Assembly: GCA_022225965.2 (NCBI GenBank)
Contig: JAKJXP020000128.1
Coordinates: 1 to 64,000 of the forward strand
Origin: Diatrype stigma
Lineage: Eukaryota; Ascomycota; Sordariomycetes; Xylariales; Diatrypaceae
Length of the DNA: 64,000 nt
Direction: 5' to 3'
The notes below the pieces were generated by a model. The model saw only the letters and a list, made by a program, of their open reading frames with translations, did not search any database and was not told the DNA's origin. Position numbers and translations under genes: made by a program. Position 1 is the stretch's first letter. The number at the start of each line of letters is the position of its first letter. Shown here one piece after another: positions 46,603 to 59,860 of the stretch.

Positions 46603-47699
46603 GCAGTACAAGATATCACAAGATTCCGGCATTGGCGGTTTATCTCAAATTAAGGGGGAAGCTGAAAACATCACATCTTATGAAAGATGTGGGTTTCTGA
46701 GTGCTCGAGTGCTCGGCTATCATTATCACAACCGGAAGGTTAAGGGGTATTTGCGCCTGCGGATTCTTTCCCTCTCAACAGTTTTCTTTAATATCTATTA
46801 TAAATGCCACTCTTCGTAGGTGTCGAGTTATATTGTTGTATTTCTGGAATAAGTAATGATGTGTAATCAGCTCGCTAATCCCACCCCCGAAAAGCATATT
46901 TTAACAATGTAGCCGATCATCCTTACCATCCCCGTCCGGTCACGAAAGTCGAATATTGTCTTCGAACACATTTGCCGTCTTACCCACCTGCCTTGACGGA
47001 TTGCTCAACCGCCTGGGTATATTTCTTTGGGAAGGGCGTCGAGACGCACAATACCTACTTAGTTACGAGTTGTTATTGCATAGTACTTCATGTCGGGGTT
47101 GGAGTCTAGCAGAACACGGTCTCGATCATTCCATCTGCGGCAGCATGACCTCGCCTAGACGCATCAGCCGCCAAGACAGCCTAACCATCAGCTCCTTCTC
47201 GGAGGCGAGCCCTACCTACACTTATATGGAGGCCCGGAGACCTGGAGGGCCCCTAGTAAAAGCTTCCGCCAAGCCCTCCACGGTTCTTGGTATTGAACAA
47301 TCGCGTGCTGTGCCGCAGCCCAGCAAGCTTTCGAGTCGGAACTGCGCCGTAGCCACGGCGATCTAGAGTTGGATGTCATGCCGCACTCCGAGAGTCATGA
47401 CGGACCAGCCCTGCGGACCCGAATGTGTACCACGTGCAGGCAGGTATAGTACCAGATCCGGGGTAGAATCGAATGATAGCCCTATAGCAAATATGCCTCC
47501 CTGGTAACAAATTCAGACTTGATGAGGAAGGTCGGAAGCTTCGATGCATTACCTATAGCTCACTGTCTAAGCGAGGGATGACAATGGCAAGATGGGTGTC
47601 CCATCGCTTAGAGTCTCATCGCTCGGAGTACATATAGCCTACGATGGTGCCTTTCCCTATGACTTATGTCTCATCAGTGAAACTCTTGCTATCGTCAAG
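46603..47699. other. Intergenic, no gene recognised
   Basis: The region between the HET 3' end and the SGNH hydrolase start. A 136-codon open stretch at 46956-47366 has no family features and is not called. The right part should contain the hydrolase promoter. Confidence 0.45.
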
Positions 47700-50581
47700 A
47701 TGAAGGTTCAATCTCTCTTCCTTGCGTTGTTGCCTCTCGCTGCGGCGGCGCCGTTCACTGCCCCCTTAGGGGGTACGCAGGTCACGGATCCCGAGCTGCT
47801 AGCATGGCTCGAAGCCCAACGGGCTGATGCCCTCGCCAAGTACAACACGGGCGAAATGATCCCCGTGGCTAACTACGACGATCTCAAGAACTACGAATAC
47901 GACCCGCTCCAGAAACGTATCTTCGCTGTGTTCGGCCTGGGCGGCATGGCCCTCATCGAGGCCATCGCGGCCCAAGTCGACCTCTTGGCTACGCTCGCCT
48001 CCAGACTACACGACATCTTTACTCAGACCGAATATACCATCTGGCATAATAATGGGTACTGCCGTACATTCTTCCAAACACACGCCGGTGGGGAGGAAGA
48101 GATCAGGATCTACCCGCGTGGGTCTTCGAGTTCTACCACCACAAACAAACAGAAGTAAGTTTCCTCCTGGTACAAGAAGAGCTCAATTCCGCTTTCTGAC
48201 CTCGTTATGATGATAGTGTGGGATGGAACAATCCCGAGACCTCCGACCCCCCGGTGCTTTATTTTGACAACGAGGGCTCAGTCGGGCTCTATAGCGTCCA
48301 ATTCACAGCAACCGGTGAACACGCCTGGGATGGCATCAACGGCACGCAGAAATGCTCCTTCGAGGGTCTCTGCAACCCCCAGTATATCTTCTACCGTACT
48401 GGCTATAACATCCTCCTTAATACATGGCGTACGTTTTCCCATCCACTGATAGCCCCACAGTGGCCCCTGAGCCCCCTATCCCCGAACGAAGCCATCAAAG
48501 CTAACGACCGTTGGATATGGCAGAATCCCAGGGTGATGCTACATCATGCTGGTACTCTAGCGGCGAGGACTGCAAGGGTTTGTGCTCGTCTGGAGTTCTG
48601 GACCAGTTCGCGACGAACGGTGTCGTGTGGGGTGGCGATTGTGCTATCCCCTGTCTTGGTGATGAGGGCGATGGGTATACGGTTGAGCCCAAGGAAGCCC
48701 CCAAGATCATGGTCGTGGGAGACTCGATCTCGCACGGTATGGAGGATGACTGGACCTGGCGCTATCGTCTCTACTCTTGGTGTGAGTAACAAGTCCGAGT
48801 CACCCTTGTGATAGATCTATACCCTTATGATGGATGGGTAACGGCTCCTAACGGTTTATTTGTGTTTAGTGAAGACGAATGGCTACAAATCCAGCTTTGT
48901 GGGGCCCTGGGAGGGCACACATGGGCCTTACCCCCTTACTGCATCGCAGCCTCGTGCGCCCCTCTTCCCGGGGGAAACTGCCGAGACGGTAAGCGAGACC
49001 GAGGGTATCTATGCCAGCGGCGTGCTTGGCGACTTCGCGGCCTCCGGACACGCATCCTTCTGGGGCCGTCAAGCCGCGCAGTCTAAGGAAACGATCAATG
49101 GCTGGGTCGCCGAGTACCAGCCGGACTACCTCCTGATTCTCCTGGGGTTCAACGATCTGGGGTGGTTTGTCAGCGGGCCCGACGGCTTGATCGGAAACAT
49201 GGGTGCTCTGGTCGAGGCCGCGCGCGAGGCCAAGTCGGATGTCAAGATCCTCGTGGGCAACGTGGTGGATCGCTTGATGATCGAGGGCCGCCAGGACTTG
49301 GTCGACAACACGGCCGCTTACAACGAACAGCTCCGGAACACGATCCCGAACTGGTTCAGGTACGAGTCGCCCATCGCCTATGTCGACGTGAATGCCAATT
49401 ACGACTGCCGCCCCGCGTCGTGTCCCGACGGCTATGATGGGTTGCATCCCAACGCCAAGGGCGAGTACCACATTGCGCAAGCATTTGCGCAGTCTCTTAA
49501 GCGCGATTTCGGCTTCACGGGTATCGACTTCGAAGTACCCGACACTGTGGATTCAAGACCAATTAGCACACCGACCGGAGTGCAGACACTAGTGATGCCG
49601 GAGGGGCTGTTCACCACTTGGCTCCGGGTCACGAATGCCAGAGGTTACGACATACGCAGTCGGATTCAGGGGATGACAGATTGGTGGTCCGAGGGTATGG
49701 TCTATCCTTCCACCTGGGGAAGCTGGTCCACTTGGCTACTCGATGGCCAGACTTGGGAGTTCCAGGTCCGCACCAGGGGTGACGGGGACCCGTCAGACTG
49801 GTCGACTCTGGTTTCCGCTACCGCGAGTCTGTCAACCTCTCCGGGACCTACCAACATTAAATCATATCCTTCGGGAAGCGACAGCATCGAGATCTCTTGG
49901 GATGCCGTCACCGGGTATGATGTGAACCGGTATTCCGTCATCGTTTGGGACCGGGATACCGAGGGCGCGTTTATCAACATGCAAGCGGCATCCGGGACCA
50001 GCTACACGGCCATCGGCTTGATTAGTGGACACAGGTACGGCACTTGGGTAGCTACGAACGTCAACATGATTGGAAGCTTGTCGAACAAAGCCGAAGCACC
50101 GGGAGGTTTGCCCGCATCTGGCCGGGAGGTCATTGTGGGCGGCGGGTCACCGGGAAAACCCACGGACCTCGGGGTTACCAACGTCGATCCAACCACCGTC
50201 ACCCTGTCTTGGTCTGCCGCGAGCAATGCGGTGGGATACTCTATCTGGGTCAGGAGTATCCGCGACAACACCGAGTTCCACATTGATGGCACCACAACAG
50301 AAACGAGCTGGACCGTTGCTTTCTTGTTCCCAGGGACCTGGAACTACGAGTTCTGCGTGGCAGGTTATAATGGAAACCTCGAGACTGACCACGATGTCTG
50401 CATAACTCCGCCTGTCTACCCTGGTTATGAGGCAAAGAGAGACTCGACACTGCTTGACTCTACGATCCCATCAAGCACTAATATCACAGCAAAAGACTCT
50501 TACAACATGGCGGATGATTCGACACTCAAAATGCTGTATGCAATGTGGGTCCAGAATAACACTGAATCTTCGATGGAATAA
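47700..50581 (+). CDS. Secreted SGNH/GDSL hydrolase with fibronectin-III-like repeats
   Basis: Four exons (47700-48154, 48217-48428, 48524-48781, 48870-50581) give 878 residues with consistent phases. The start MKVQSLFLALLPLAAAAP is a signal peptide. Residues about 20-280 form a Cys-containing region I cannot assign (EYTIWHNNGYCRTFFQTHAG, then YFDNEGSVGLYSVQFTATG). The SGNH catalytic domain follows: IMVVGDSISHGMEDD (nucleophile Ser, about residue 287), LLILLGFNDLGW (block III Asn, about 400) and DGLHPNAKGEYHIAQAF (Asp and His, about 495). After about residue 540 two or three FN3-like beta repeats occur (PTNIKSYPSGSDSIEISWDA; PTDLGVTNVDPTTVTLSWSA). It probably removes acyl groups from a polysaccharide or other extracellular substrate. 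The exact substrate is unknown. The gene looks intact and free of RIP. Confidence 0.85.
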
Positions 50582-51352
50582 TGGGATCGGCGTTACCATA
50601 CAGCCCGGATTGAAAACCAACAAATGATGATAATACATAGTACTTATAAAATATGCAGGGCCTCCAGAACATAATTCATTATTTTAATCACAGTCCCTAC
50701 CTGCTAGCAGGTTCATTGTAGTTTGATGTGTTTTCAATGAAACGGGTGTCCGTAGAGAAAAGGAACTAAAAGTAAAATATAAACATGAAAAATAATACCA
50801 AACGCCCCACTCCCTCCTTAATAAATCCATCGTATCCTTGAAACCGAAAAGTAATTGGGTTTCCCCTCATCTCATTCTAAATACTGTCTTCAATTAATAT
50901 CACTATAATAGGTTGAATGTTCCTTAGATTCTATGTTACAAGTGTCCAGCCAGAGACCTTCGGGACCACAATATTTGTGGGGTACCCCCTATTTTAACAA
51001 CTCAGGAGCGAAAGACATTACGAGGGCCGGAAACATTTTACTAACGAGCCAATCATCGTGCGCTTCGTGTGTCAAGGTTTCAAGTTGATAAGATGAGTCG
51101 TCTGGATGTTTAAATTATAACTACAGATTAAATCAATTGGGAAAAAACGACACTGCTGATACATGTCTGCAGTGAACTAGGCGAGCGAAGATGCTTAAAA
51201 AAGGAATGTACTAGTTTCAAGAGACGTCCATGGTTGCATCTACCTCGGTAGGCTGCTCAGTAACCTATTTTCCCTGTCATACACGGATATTAGCTACGAA
51301 GAGAAAAGAAGAGGCAGGGTAGATGTTGCCAATGAGAAGCAGTTCACCTACC
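50582..51352. other. Convergent 3' intergenic region
   Basis: It lies between the plus-strand hydrolase and the minus-strand 3CxxC gene. It is AT-richer than the coding DNA around it, with no gene, repeat or RNA recognised. Confidence 0.5.
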
Positions 51353-51817
51353 TTAGCCTCTGGTACAACGGCCATTCCTACATCCCTCACATAACTCGCT
51401 AAGATGTGGACCCTTGCTTGATTCCGAGTAGTGTGGTAATTCCATCATTATACCATGCCACTTCTTGATACGATATGCCACTCGTGCCGCATAAGAGCCA
51501 TCAAGCGTCGGCGTAGAGATTTGTTTGCATCTCTTGCATCTTTGGTGATATACTCTGGCATTGTACTCATTTCCGTGGTACATTCGAATCTGGGTGGCGA
51601 TCACACCGCTTGACCATCCCCTGGATTTGCAGTTCTGATTCCGGCACTCAAAGTGGCCCACGACATTTGTGTTATGGGTTTGAATGGCAGAATGCTCGTC
51701 GTCTGTTGGATGAAAGGCCACATTGAGGCCATCACTTTGGAGCAGAGTCGCGACGTCCTCGTGTAAGTCTGGATACATAGACCAGGCCGCTGCTTGCTGC
51801 GATTTTCTCTTAGGCAT
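51353..51817 (-). CDS. 3CxxC-type zinc-binding protein
   Basis: 154 residues from the ATG at 51817 (MPKRKSQQAAAW) to the stop at 51353. Paired cysteines fit the 3CxxC zinc-ribbon family: GHFECRNQNCKSRGWSSG, YHQRCKRCKQISTPTL, and a C-terminal CEGCRNGRC. Family members are common in fungi and their role is poorly known; related domains occur in animal receptor-transporting proteins. The frame stays open upstream to another ATG at 51985, giving 210 residues, but MPKRK starts are typical, so the shorter form is chosen. No intron is needed. Confidence 0.75.
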   Translation of the reverse strand: MPKRKSQQAAAWSMYPDLHEDVATLLQSDGLNVAFHPTDDEHSAIQTHNTNVVGHFECRNQNCKSRGWSSGVIATQIRMYHGNEYNARVYHQRCKRCKQISTPTLDGSYAARVAYRIKKWHGIMMELPHYSESSKGPHLSELCEGCRNGRCTRG

Positions 51818-53547
51818 GGCGTCAGAATGCTTGGGGCTGAAATTGGACAGAGGTTTCCAGGATACGGATGAGGCATTCGAGACTATTGGATGAAGATTGA
51901 GTAGAGTACCAACGATACCATAGTCAGAGTAAGTAATATAGCCACGTTGGCGCAACCACCGCCCACGGAGACAGGAGAGTTTCATTGAGAGTAGTCTATG
52001 TAAATATATAAAGCAAAGTTTTCGGTAGGCTGACTGATTGAAGTACCAATTAGTAGATCCCCTGATGTCTCATGGGGGGAGCACCTGTTAGAAGTGCAGC
52101 TCGTGGTCGAATCCCCGTTTGCAACACCTACAACGATATCTGATTTGATTGGCTATCGTGGAAGCGGCAACATGCCACAGTCCATAAGGGGGGTTGCAGT
52201 CAGTGTCACGTCAGAATGAGGCGGTCTAGTTTCACATTGTCATAGGTTCTTCCCCCGCGCCCTCGTCTCCGATTTGTTGAAACTCAGATTAGTGCCATTT
52301 TTCTCTTTCACATAGCTGCTATGAACACAATATTGAACACGTGTGACCTTGGGGGCATTGAAACTTATCAGAGGTTTCTGGAAATGGGGTGGGCATTGGC
52401 CTATCGGATAATGGCCGTTCTTGTATGCTACGGGATCCGACGGATGTAACAGACTGTTTTTTCCAGGGTCATCTTATTCGTTAGTAACTATCCTCGTTCT
52501 TATCATACGATGGTCCTGCATAAACAAGGTGCAGTGAATGGACATGCTGCGGGAGGCCAACCACTGTTCAAGTACCCAGTCATATTCGACCAGGTTTATC
52601 CCAACGGCCTGTGGTTCTTTTAGAGGGCTCAAACAGGAACGAGACTTGATTGTGTGTGGTTTACAGAGATTGGCTTAACCATTGATAAGACGGCTTGACC
52701 AGAGTCAACGACTTACATTAGCTAAAGCTCCAGGCTTATTGCAGCAAGTAAAATCCCGAATTTAGATTGACATCGGTCAGCGTCGTTGTAAAGGTCTTGG
52801 CACTGCTACAAATGCCACTGAGACCAGGGATGCTACCACAATGGGAGAATCGGCAGGACAAATAATATCTTAGGATAGCTACACTGGTAAGCCTCCTATT
52901 TATACACACATTCTATACATCTTCCATAAAGTGATTTATTTACTTACTGTGCAAAAGCACGTGGTCAGCTATACGGTAATCGTATTGCCTAAAGAGGCTA
53001 TTTCTTGCATGCGACTGACATCCTACTCATATCTAGACGATTTTCCCATATCTATCCCCAGACTCAGACCCCTGACACGCTAGCCCCCCTTTCTCAGATG
53101 AAAGGGGGCGGGGGGTAGCACGGAAGAAGATGAGGTTATGTAAGTAACTAGCTCATATAGGATTTCACATCGATAAAAGGCTTGCAGAGATCACATACGC
53201 AGGTCACATAGGTGTTCGCTTGTTGTGAAGCTTCACTGGGTCAATCTATAATCGTTGTCGCAAGTGAATATCGCGGTGAATATCTATAACAACCAAGGTG
53301 TAATGAGTGACTATATATATATATCCCTTCTTGGCCCTGAATGGAAATATCAGACTTCTGGCAAACGAACGTTGTATCCTCGTATAAATGAGCGACAATT
53401 GGGTATATCCCTTACCCATTCCCAAACCGTTCCATCCTCAGTCCTTGCTACCTATATAGGGCTGGTCCATGATTATACAAGATCTTGACCGTCATGCCGC
53501 ATACTGAAACTATTGCCAGAAACGGCTCTCTTGTCCCCACTCTCTCG
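51818..53547. other. Intergenic, no gene recognised
   Basis: No convincing reading frame on either strand. A tRNA-like patch near 52060-52125 (GTGGTCGAATCCCC) was examined and not accepted. A C-rich then G-rich inverted stretch near 53085-53117 (CCCCCTTT ... AAAGGGGGCGGGGGG) could form a hairpin. Confidence 0.4.
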
Positions 53548-54071
53548 TCACGACTGGACGAGCAAAATCTGGTCGTCATCGTAAGGATGCAACTCCACAG
53601 TAGCTGCATTAGCATTGCTCCTGTACGTTTTCGTCGTATCGATGTTGGTCTGGATCTTGATGTCTTGCAAGAACTTTATGATGCGTTGGTTGCCAGCAGG
53701 GAAGAGCTCATTCCCACTGGCATCAACGGATCGGATTAGGTTCACTTTTGCGGGCTGGCCCAAACTGGCGATGGCGTTCTCCCATGACTCTACCATGCTG
53801 AAATCATCCTCGCCGCGGCTTTCATCTTCGGTGATTTGATCGAACGTAGCTTCGTCCTGAATGGTTGTTCCGCATAGGTGCATGAAAACCCCATATATCT
53901 GGGATCCCGAGTTCCAGCTGGCGGCAGCGACGCTGCATCCTGTAAGGTCGTCGGCGTAGAGTATGTCATTGCCATCCTTGCATTGTTTCGCTCCGAGGTG
54001 ATCGATTTCGATTTTCCACCGCTCTGCGGCGCCGGATGTGATAGCGGACAGGAAAGTAACAGCTGCGAGTG
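53548..54071 (-). pseudogene. Small secreted protein gene, main part (5' end displaced by Copia)
   Basis: The minus-strand frame from 54071 to 53548 encodes the rest of a signal peptide (LAAVTFLSAITSGAAE), then RWKIEIDHLGAKQCKDGND, SQIYGVFMHLCGTT and a C-terminus ending DDDQILLVQS. The frame has no start codon here. Its first ten bases are at 60807-60816, beyond the Copia element. With the TSD counted once the length is 534 bases, exactly 178 codons including the stop. The family is not recognised; length, signal peptide and cysteines fit a small secreted protein. The coding part is GC-normal with no RIP. The gene cannot be expressed normally in this allele. Confidence 0.75.
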
Positions 54072-54496
54072 TCTAGGATTAGCTGGAAAAAGGGACAAAT
54101 TCCTACTGGCTACGGAAGATTCCAGCACCTTCTAAATCGTATAATAACGTAATTATATAATTACGAGCTTACGTGGCTATAGGGGTTTTGCCCCTGGGCA
54201 AAACACACTAAGCCTAAAATGGAACAGCTGCTGGGAAATAAGGGGGCCCGTCCCCCTATCCAGAAAATTCTACAACCTTTTACAGCCTTCCATAACTCCC
54301 TATAAGCCTAATACCTACAGCGGCCCATCCAGTATAAATATAGGTGCCTGCCGCCTATAAATAGCTGTAATATAGTGAATAAAATTACGGAAAATCGTAT
54401 ATACAGACTTGTTTATATACAGTATTTATAGTAAAATCCTTATACTTTTTTGCTTATCTTATACAGCTAAAATCCTTTCATTGCCTAGATCTTATA
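54072..54496 (+). repeat. 5' LTR of Copia element
   Basis: 425 bp, the same length as 60377-60801; differences are chiefly C/T and G/A. It contains CCAGTATAAATATAGG near 54331, a TATA-like promoter. Confidence 0.85.
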
Positions 54497-54497
54497 A

Positions 54498-54511
54498 GTT
54501 ATGAGCTCCGG
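54498..54511 (+). promoter_or_regulatory. Putative half-tRNA primer-binding site of Copia
   Basis: GTTATGAGCTCCGG starts one base after the 5' LTR. Its complement CCGGAGCTCATAAC contains CTCATAA, the shape of a CAU-anticodon (Met) loop. Drosophila copia primes from a tRNA-iMet cut in the anticodon loop, so the same mode is likely; the exact tRNA is not identified. Confidence 0.5.
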
Positions 54512-55247
54512 CTAGTACTTATTTTAGCACTTAAATACAGAAGACCACCCCTTAAAAAATCACCTATACCACCTAAGCTTTAGCGTCTTACAGAAGCTAC
54601 AGTACCCATTATATATATTTCCGAATACAAAAACAGCTAATAAAAGCTTCTTACGGATTTCCAAGAAAACCTATCCTAAAGAAGAATAACAATATTTTCC
54701 TTTCTTTTTTACATAACCTTTATTATTTTATATTTCGGTTTATATTAAACCAAATCGGGAAATTTCTTCACTCCCGGAAACCTTAATATTTAAATAATTG
54801 GATTCTAAAGGGATTCTTTAATATCGTTGCTTGCCAGCGAAATAAAAATCATTACAGGAAAGAATATTTAAAAGCCAGATAATATATATTTCAAATAACG
54901 GATACCTCCCCTTTATTTCGACCAAACCTTAACCGATTAGGTCGAAACCTTTACCATTCGAATCCTTTTAAATTCTGTATTTAAATTTTAAAACAGTTTG
55001 TTTTTATCTTTATTATTCGTCGAGAGAAAAATCTTTCTGTTATTAGGAAGATAATTACCCATTTATTACCATTTTCTCCCGATTAATATTCGGTTATATC
55101 TTAATAACTAGCCGTTTGATTTTAAAACTTTTTATACTATTCGAACCTTTATATTATTCGAACCGTTAGAAAGTTTACTTTTTGATTTTAATACGGTTTA
55201 ATTCTATTATTACTTTCCGTCGAAATAGAAATTCTTTTTAACTAATA

Positions 55248-58200
55248 ATGGCTAATAGCTTTGCTAATTTTCGCCTTGTTTCCCTTAAGGGTTCAGAAAA
55301 TTACGAAATCTGGACTATTAAAACTAAGGCTTACTTAATCCGGGACGGCCTGGATAAAGCCCTAACCGAATCCGTTAAAAAAAGCTTAACGCAAACGGAT
55401 AATAATAAAGCCTTGGTTATTATCCAGTTATTTTGTAACGACGGTCCCTTAATTTATATAAAATCCATAATAAGCTGCAAAGAAGCTTGGGAAATCTTAA
55501 AAAAACAATACAGACCGTCCGGCTTTATAACCGAATTTCTTTTATTAAAGGAATTTTTTAATTTTTCGATAAAAGATTTCGATTTTATGGAGGCCTATCT
55601 GAATAAATTACGGTTTATAATAAACGAATTAAAGGTTAACGACTTAAAGTTGCCGGATAAGGTAATTATAGCGTAGGTATTAAATTCCTTACCGAAGGCA
55701 TATAAACCTTTCGTCCAAAATATCATACAATTTTTCCGGCAGGACTTTAACGCCGTCATTTCCGATACCCTATTTTCTTCCCTTTTGGATGAATCTAGGG
55801 GCCTGGAAAAAAAGGGGCAGATTTTCCTGTTGAAAGGAAAAAACAGTTAGAAAAAGAAGCAGCAGCCGTATTGCGGCTACTGCAAAATTCCTGGCCACTA
55901 GGAAAGAAATTATTATTTTCTGCACCCCAATAAGGCTCCGAAAAGCTGGAAGGACCGGCAGAATAATCGGGTAAAAAAGTCCGGCCCGAAAACCGGCCCC
56001 AAAAATAAACGGCCGGAAAAAAAACCGGAGGAAAATAATAAACCCTCGAAGCGAAAGGAACAAGAGAAAAAGCAGGAAGAACTGCTAAGGGCCTTGATCG
56101 ATACAGACGACGAAGAAAATCAGGTTAATACAATAACCAAAAAATCGACGTCCGCAGAAATAAATCAGCTAAACCAGGATTTAACTAATCTGGACCTCTT
56201 ATTTCCTTCCATTCCGAAAGGAATGAATATAGACGAGCCTAAAATAAATTTATCGCAAAACAAAAATAATCCCATTAATTATATAAATATAACTAATAAA
56301 AACCTAGATTATTTGAAATCTAAAAAGTTTAATGGGCTGGATATAATAGAATTAATAGCTAATAACGACGCAATGCTTTTTATTATAGCTAATAAAAAAT
56401 ATCTATTTAACCTTTAACCAGCGCATAAAACAATAAAATGGGAATAAGTAAAATCCCTTATAATAAAAAAAATAAGAGAACTTAAACTAAAATATATAAA
56501 TTCGGGAGAATATTATATAATAAAGCAGGTATATTATATTCCGGAATTAATAATAAATTTATTATCCATTAATAAATTAAAAGATTATTATACCTTAATA
56601 AATAACAACAATATCCAACTGTATAATAAAAAGATCCGGAAACTGATTATTTAGGGATATTAGAAAAATGGGCTGTATTATATACCTTTTAAGGTAAAGG
56701 AAAATAAATACGGCTCGTACGATATATTAATTATATCGGAAAAAATTCCGAAAAATCAGTTAATAATCTAGCACAATAAAATGGGTTATATATCTTTAAA
56801 GCCGCTAGCAGAATTTTTAGTATTAAATAATATTAAAATCCCCAAGCAGGATTTATTAGAATTTAAGGACTAAAAGTGTAAAATTTGCTACCAGGCTAAG
56901 GATAATAAAAAAATAAATAAGACCTCCTTAAATAATAAGAAATATAATACTTTCGAACGAATCCATAGTGATTTAAGGGAGCCATTTCCGGCTATATATA
57001 ATAGGTATAAATATTATATTACCTTTCTGAATAAAAAAACCAGATATTTGAAGTTAAATTATTAACTTCGAAATCGGAAGCTTTCGAAGCTTTCCAGGCA
57101 TATAAGCTATAGGCCGAAAATCAAACAAATCAGAAAATAAAACAATTATTTACGAATAATAATACGGAATATATTAATAACCGTTTCGAAATTTATTTAC
57201 AAAAATACGGTATTATTTATTATATAACTCCTGTTTATATAAAGGAGCCCAATGGGCTTATAAAAAGAATAAATTTAACGCTATTAAATAAAGTCCGAAG
57301 TTTTTTAATTTCCTCCGGCCTGCCAAATTATTTATAAAGTAAAGCCTTATTAATCGCGATATATTAATATAACCGTATACCTTATAAATCACTTGGATAT
57401 AAATAACCGTTCGAATTATATTATAATTATAAGCCATATATTGCACATATAAAAACCTAGGGCTTTATAATGTATTACAATATAAATAAATACCATCAAA
57501 AACTTAACCCCCGTATAAAGAAAGGAATACTAATAAGCTACGGAACGGAAAATAATCATTACAAAATCTGGGATTTAAAATCCAAAAAGGCCGTATGGGC
57601 TAGGGACGTTGATATTCTCGAAAATCACTTTATTCGGGACCAACAGCCGTCAGCAGCTGGTCAGGGGGGCCCAACGCCTCTTAAAACAGCTGGCAACGAG
57701 CTGAATTTGTATACGAAAAAAAGGGCCACCGGCCCGTACAACCTACCCGGGACGTCCGAAGCCTCTAATACAGAAAAAAACGGCTTGGGAAGCTTAGGAA
57801 GCTTCCAAAAAAGCTCCCAGAAAAATTACCCTACAGGAAATAATCCCATATACCCCCATAATCAAAATAAAGGGGAACAGCCGGTATTACCTAATACAGC
57901 TGATAATTTCGATTACAGGGCTACTAAAGGCCGTAAATATGCCACTAAAGCGGCAACGGCTGCAGAAAAAGAAAATCAGGGTAATTCCCTTTAGGGTAAT
58001 TCTGTTGCAGGAAATAAAAAACCGGCCAGCAGCAATTTAACTGCCGGTAATAACAAAAGGATTCGAACAAATCCACCGGCACCCCCTACGAATTCCGGCC
58101 CTACGGAGCCTATACGGGACTATATAAAAGTAAATACGGATAATTTATTATATACCGTCGAAGATACGCTGCTAATAAACTAACTGTTAAGTATAAATAA

Positions 58201-59860
58201 AACAGAAAAAGCTGACTTTATTTTATCAGCTTTTATAACCGAATCTGCTACTTATAAATAAGCCATGGCTAATATAAACCGGGATTCCTAATTTAAAGCC
58301 TGCAAGGTTAAAATCGAGAAATTAAAAAAACAGAATATATATACTGTTATACCTATTTTTAAAAATAAAAATATAATAGGTAATCGGTGGTTATTTAAAG
58401 CCAAGCCTATTATAAACTCCAATTCCATTAAATCTAACTGGATAATTAATACAGATAAAACGGAAAGATTTAAAGCCCGTTTTATCGTATAGGGTTATAA
58501 TTAACAATTAAGGATAGATTATTTGGAAACCTTTTCCATTACAGCCAAACCAGAAACCTAGCATTTGCTATTAATTATAGCTATAAATAAAGGCTGGCCT
58601 ATTATATAATACGACGTCCAGAATGCCTTTGTCCATTCGGATATCGATACGGAAATTTATATTAAACTTCCGGAAGGCTTATATATAAAAGCCGAAAGAA
58701 ATATAAAGGTGGCTAAATTAAATAAAGCCTTATATGGCTTAAAGCAGTTACCTAGGCTTTGGTATAAATTCCTAGCTAACGTATTAATAAAGCTGGGATT
58801 TAAAGTATTTCCCTACGACGAGGGTATATTTATTAATCCTTAAATAAATATAGTAATAATTTGCTACGTCGACGATTTATTAATAATAAATCCTTCGGAA
58901 GCAGCCATCGATAAGCTGGCGGGTAAATTATAAAAATCCGTTAAGCTAAATAAAATCGAACCAGTAGTTACTTATTTAAGTAACGATATAAAAATAAATT
59001 ACGAAAAGAAAAAAATCCGTATAAGCCAGAAAAGGTATACGGAAAAGCTGTTCGAAAAATACAATATACGGAATAATCCGGAAATCAAGCCAGAAAATAC
59101 TCCTTTCATTCCTGGTATAAAGCTGGATAAAAATAAATCTATTACTTTCAAAAAGGATATAAATTCCTATTAAAAGCAAATAGGTTCTTTATTATACCTA
59201 GCTTTAAAAACCAGACTTAATATAACGTACGCTATTTATACGTATGCCAGATCTATGGCAAATCCAAACTTAAAGCACTTTAAAAATCTAAATAAAATTT
59301 GGGGTTATTTATTAAAATTTCCTGATTTAGGATTAGTTTATAACTATTCAGAAGATTTAAAGCTATAAGCTTATATTAATTTAAACTGGGGAAATTCTTT
59401 AATGGAAAAAAAATCCACCAATGGGTATATAACCAATCTAGCAACCAAAGGAAATTTTAATCCTATAAGCTAAACCTCCCAACTTTAAAAATCAATAGCT
59501 ATAAGTAACTGTAAAGCCGAATATATGGCTTTAAGGGAAGCTTTAAAAAAAGCTATATATTTAGGCAGCATATTTAAATACCTAAATAAAAATTTAAATT
59601 TAAGTTATACGGACCAGCCACCGAAGGTCTTTATAAATAATAACGGTACCCAAAAGCTGGCTGAAAATCCGGAATTTTACAAAAGAACAAAGCACATTAA
59701 TATAATTTACCATTATAATAAAGAGGTTATTAATAATAAACAAGCTGAATTATATTATATAAATATAGCCGAATAACTAACTGATATATTAATAAAGCCA
59801 ATTTCGAAAGCAATTTTAAATAAACTTATTAAAATGGCTAATATAATTAGTATATAACAA
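55248..59860 (+). pseudogene. gag-pol remnant of Copia element
   Basis: Gag at 55248-55676 starts MANSFANFRLVSLKGSENYE and continues past a stop to a zinc knuckle near 55870 (CGYCKIPGHQERN, last Cys changed to Tyr). A GAG-pre-integrase motif HNKMGYISLKPLAEF lies near 56775. The post-integrase frame 57470-57994 includes KKGILISYGTENNHYKIWD. Reverse transcriptase near 58600-58880 has YDVQNAFVHSDID, KALYGLKQLPRLWYKFL and CYVDDLLI. RNase H near 59390-59560 ends with SNCKAEYMALREALKKA. Stops are mostly TAA or TAG at expected Gln sites. Confidence 0.82.

Noticed and set aside
46956..47366. 136-residue plus-strand reading frame
   Set aside because: It shows no signal peptide, family motif or splice signals and has the composition of an incidental frame.
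52060..52125. tRNA gene suggested by GTGGTCGAATCCCC
   Set aside because: The T-loop lacks the usual TTC and no matching acceptor or anticodon stems could be drawn.
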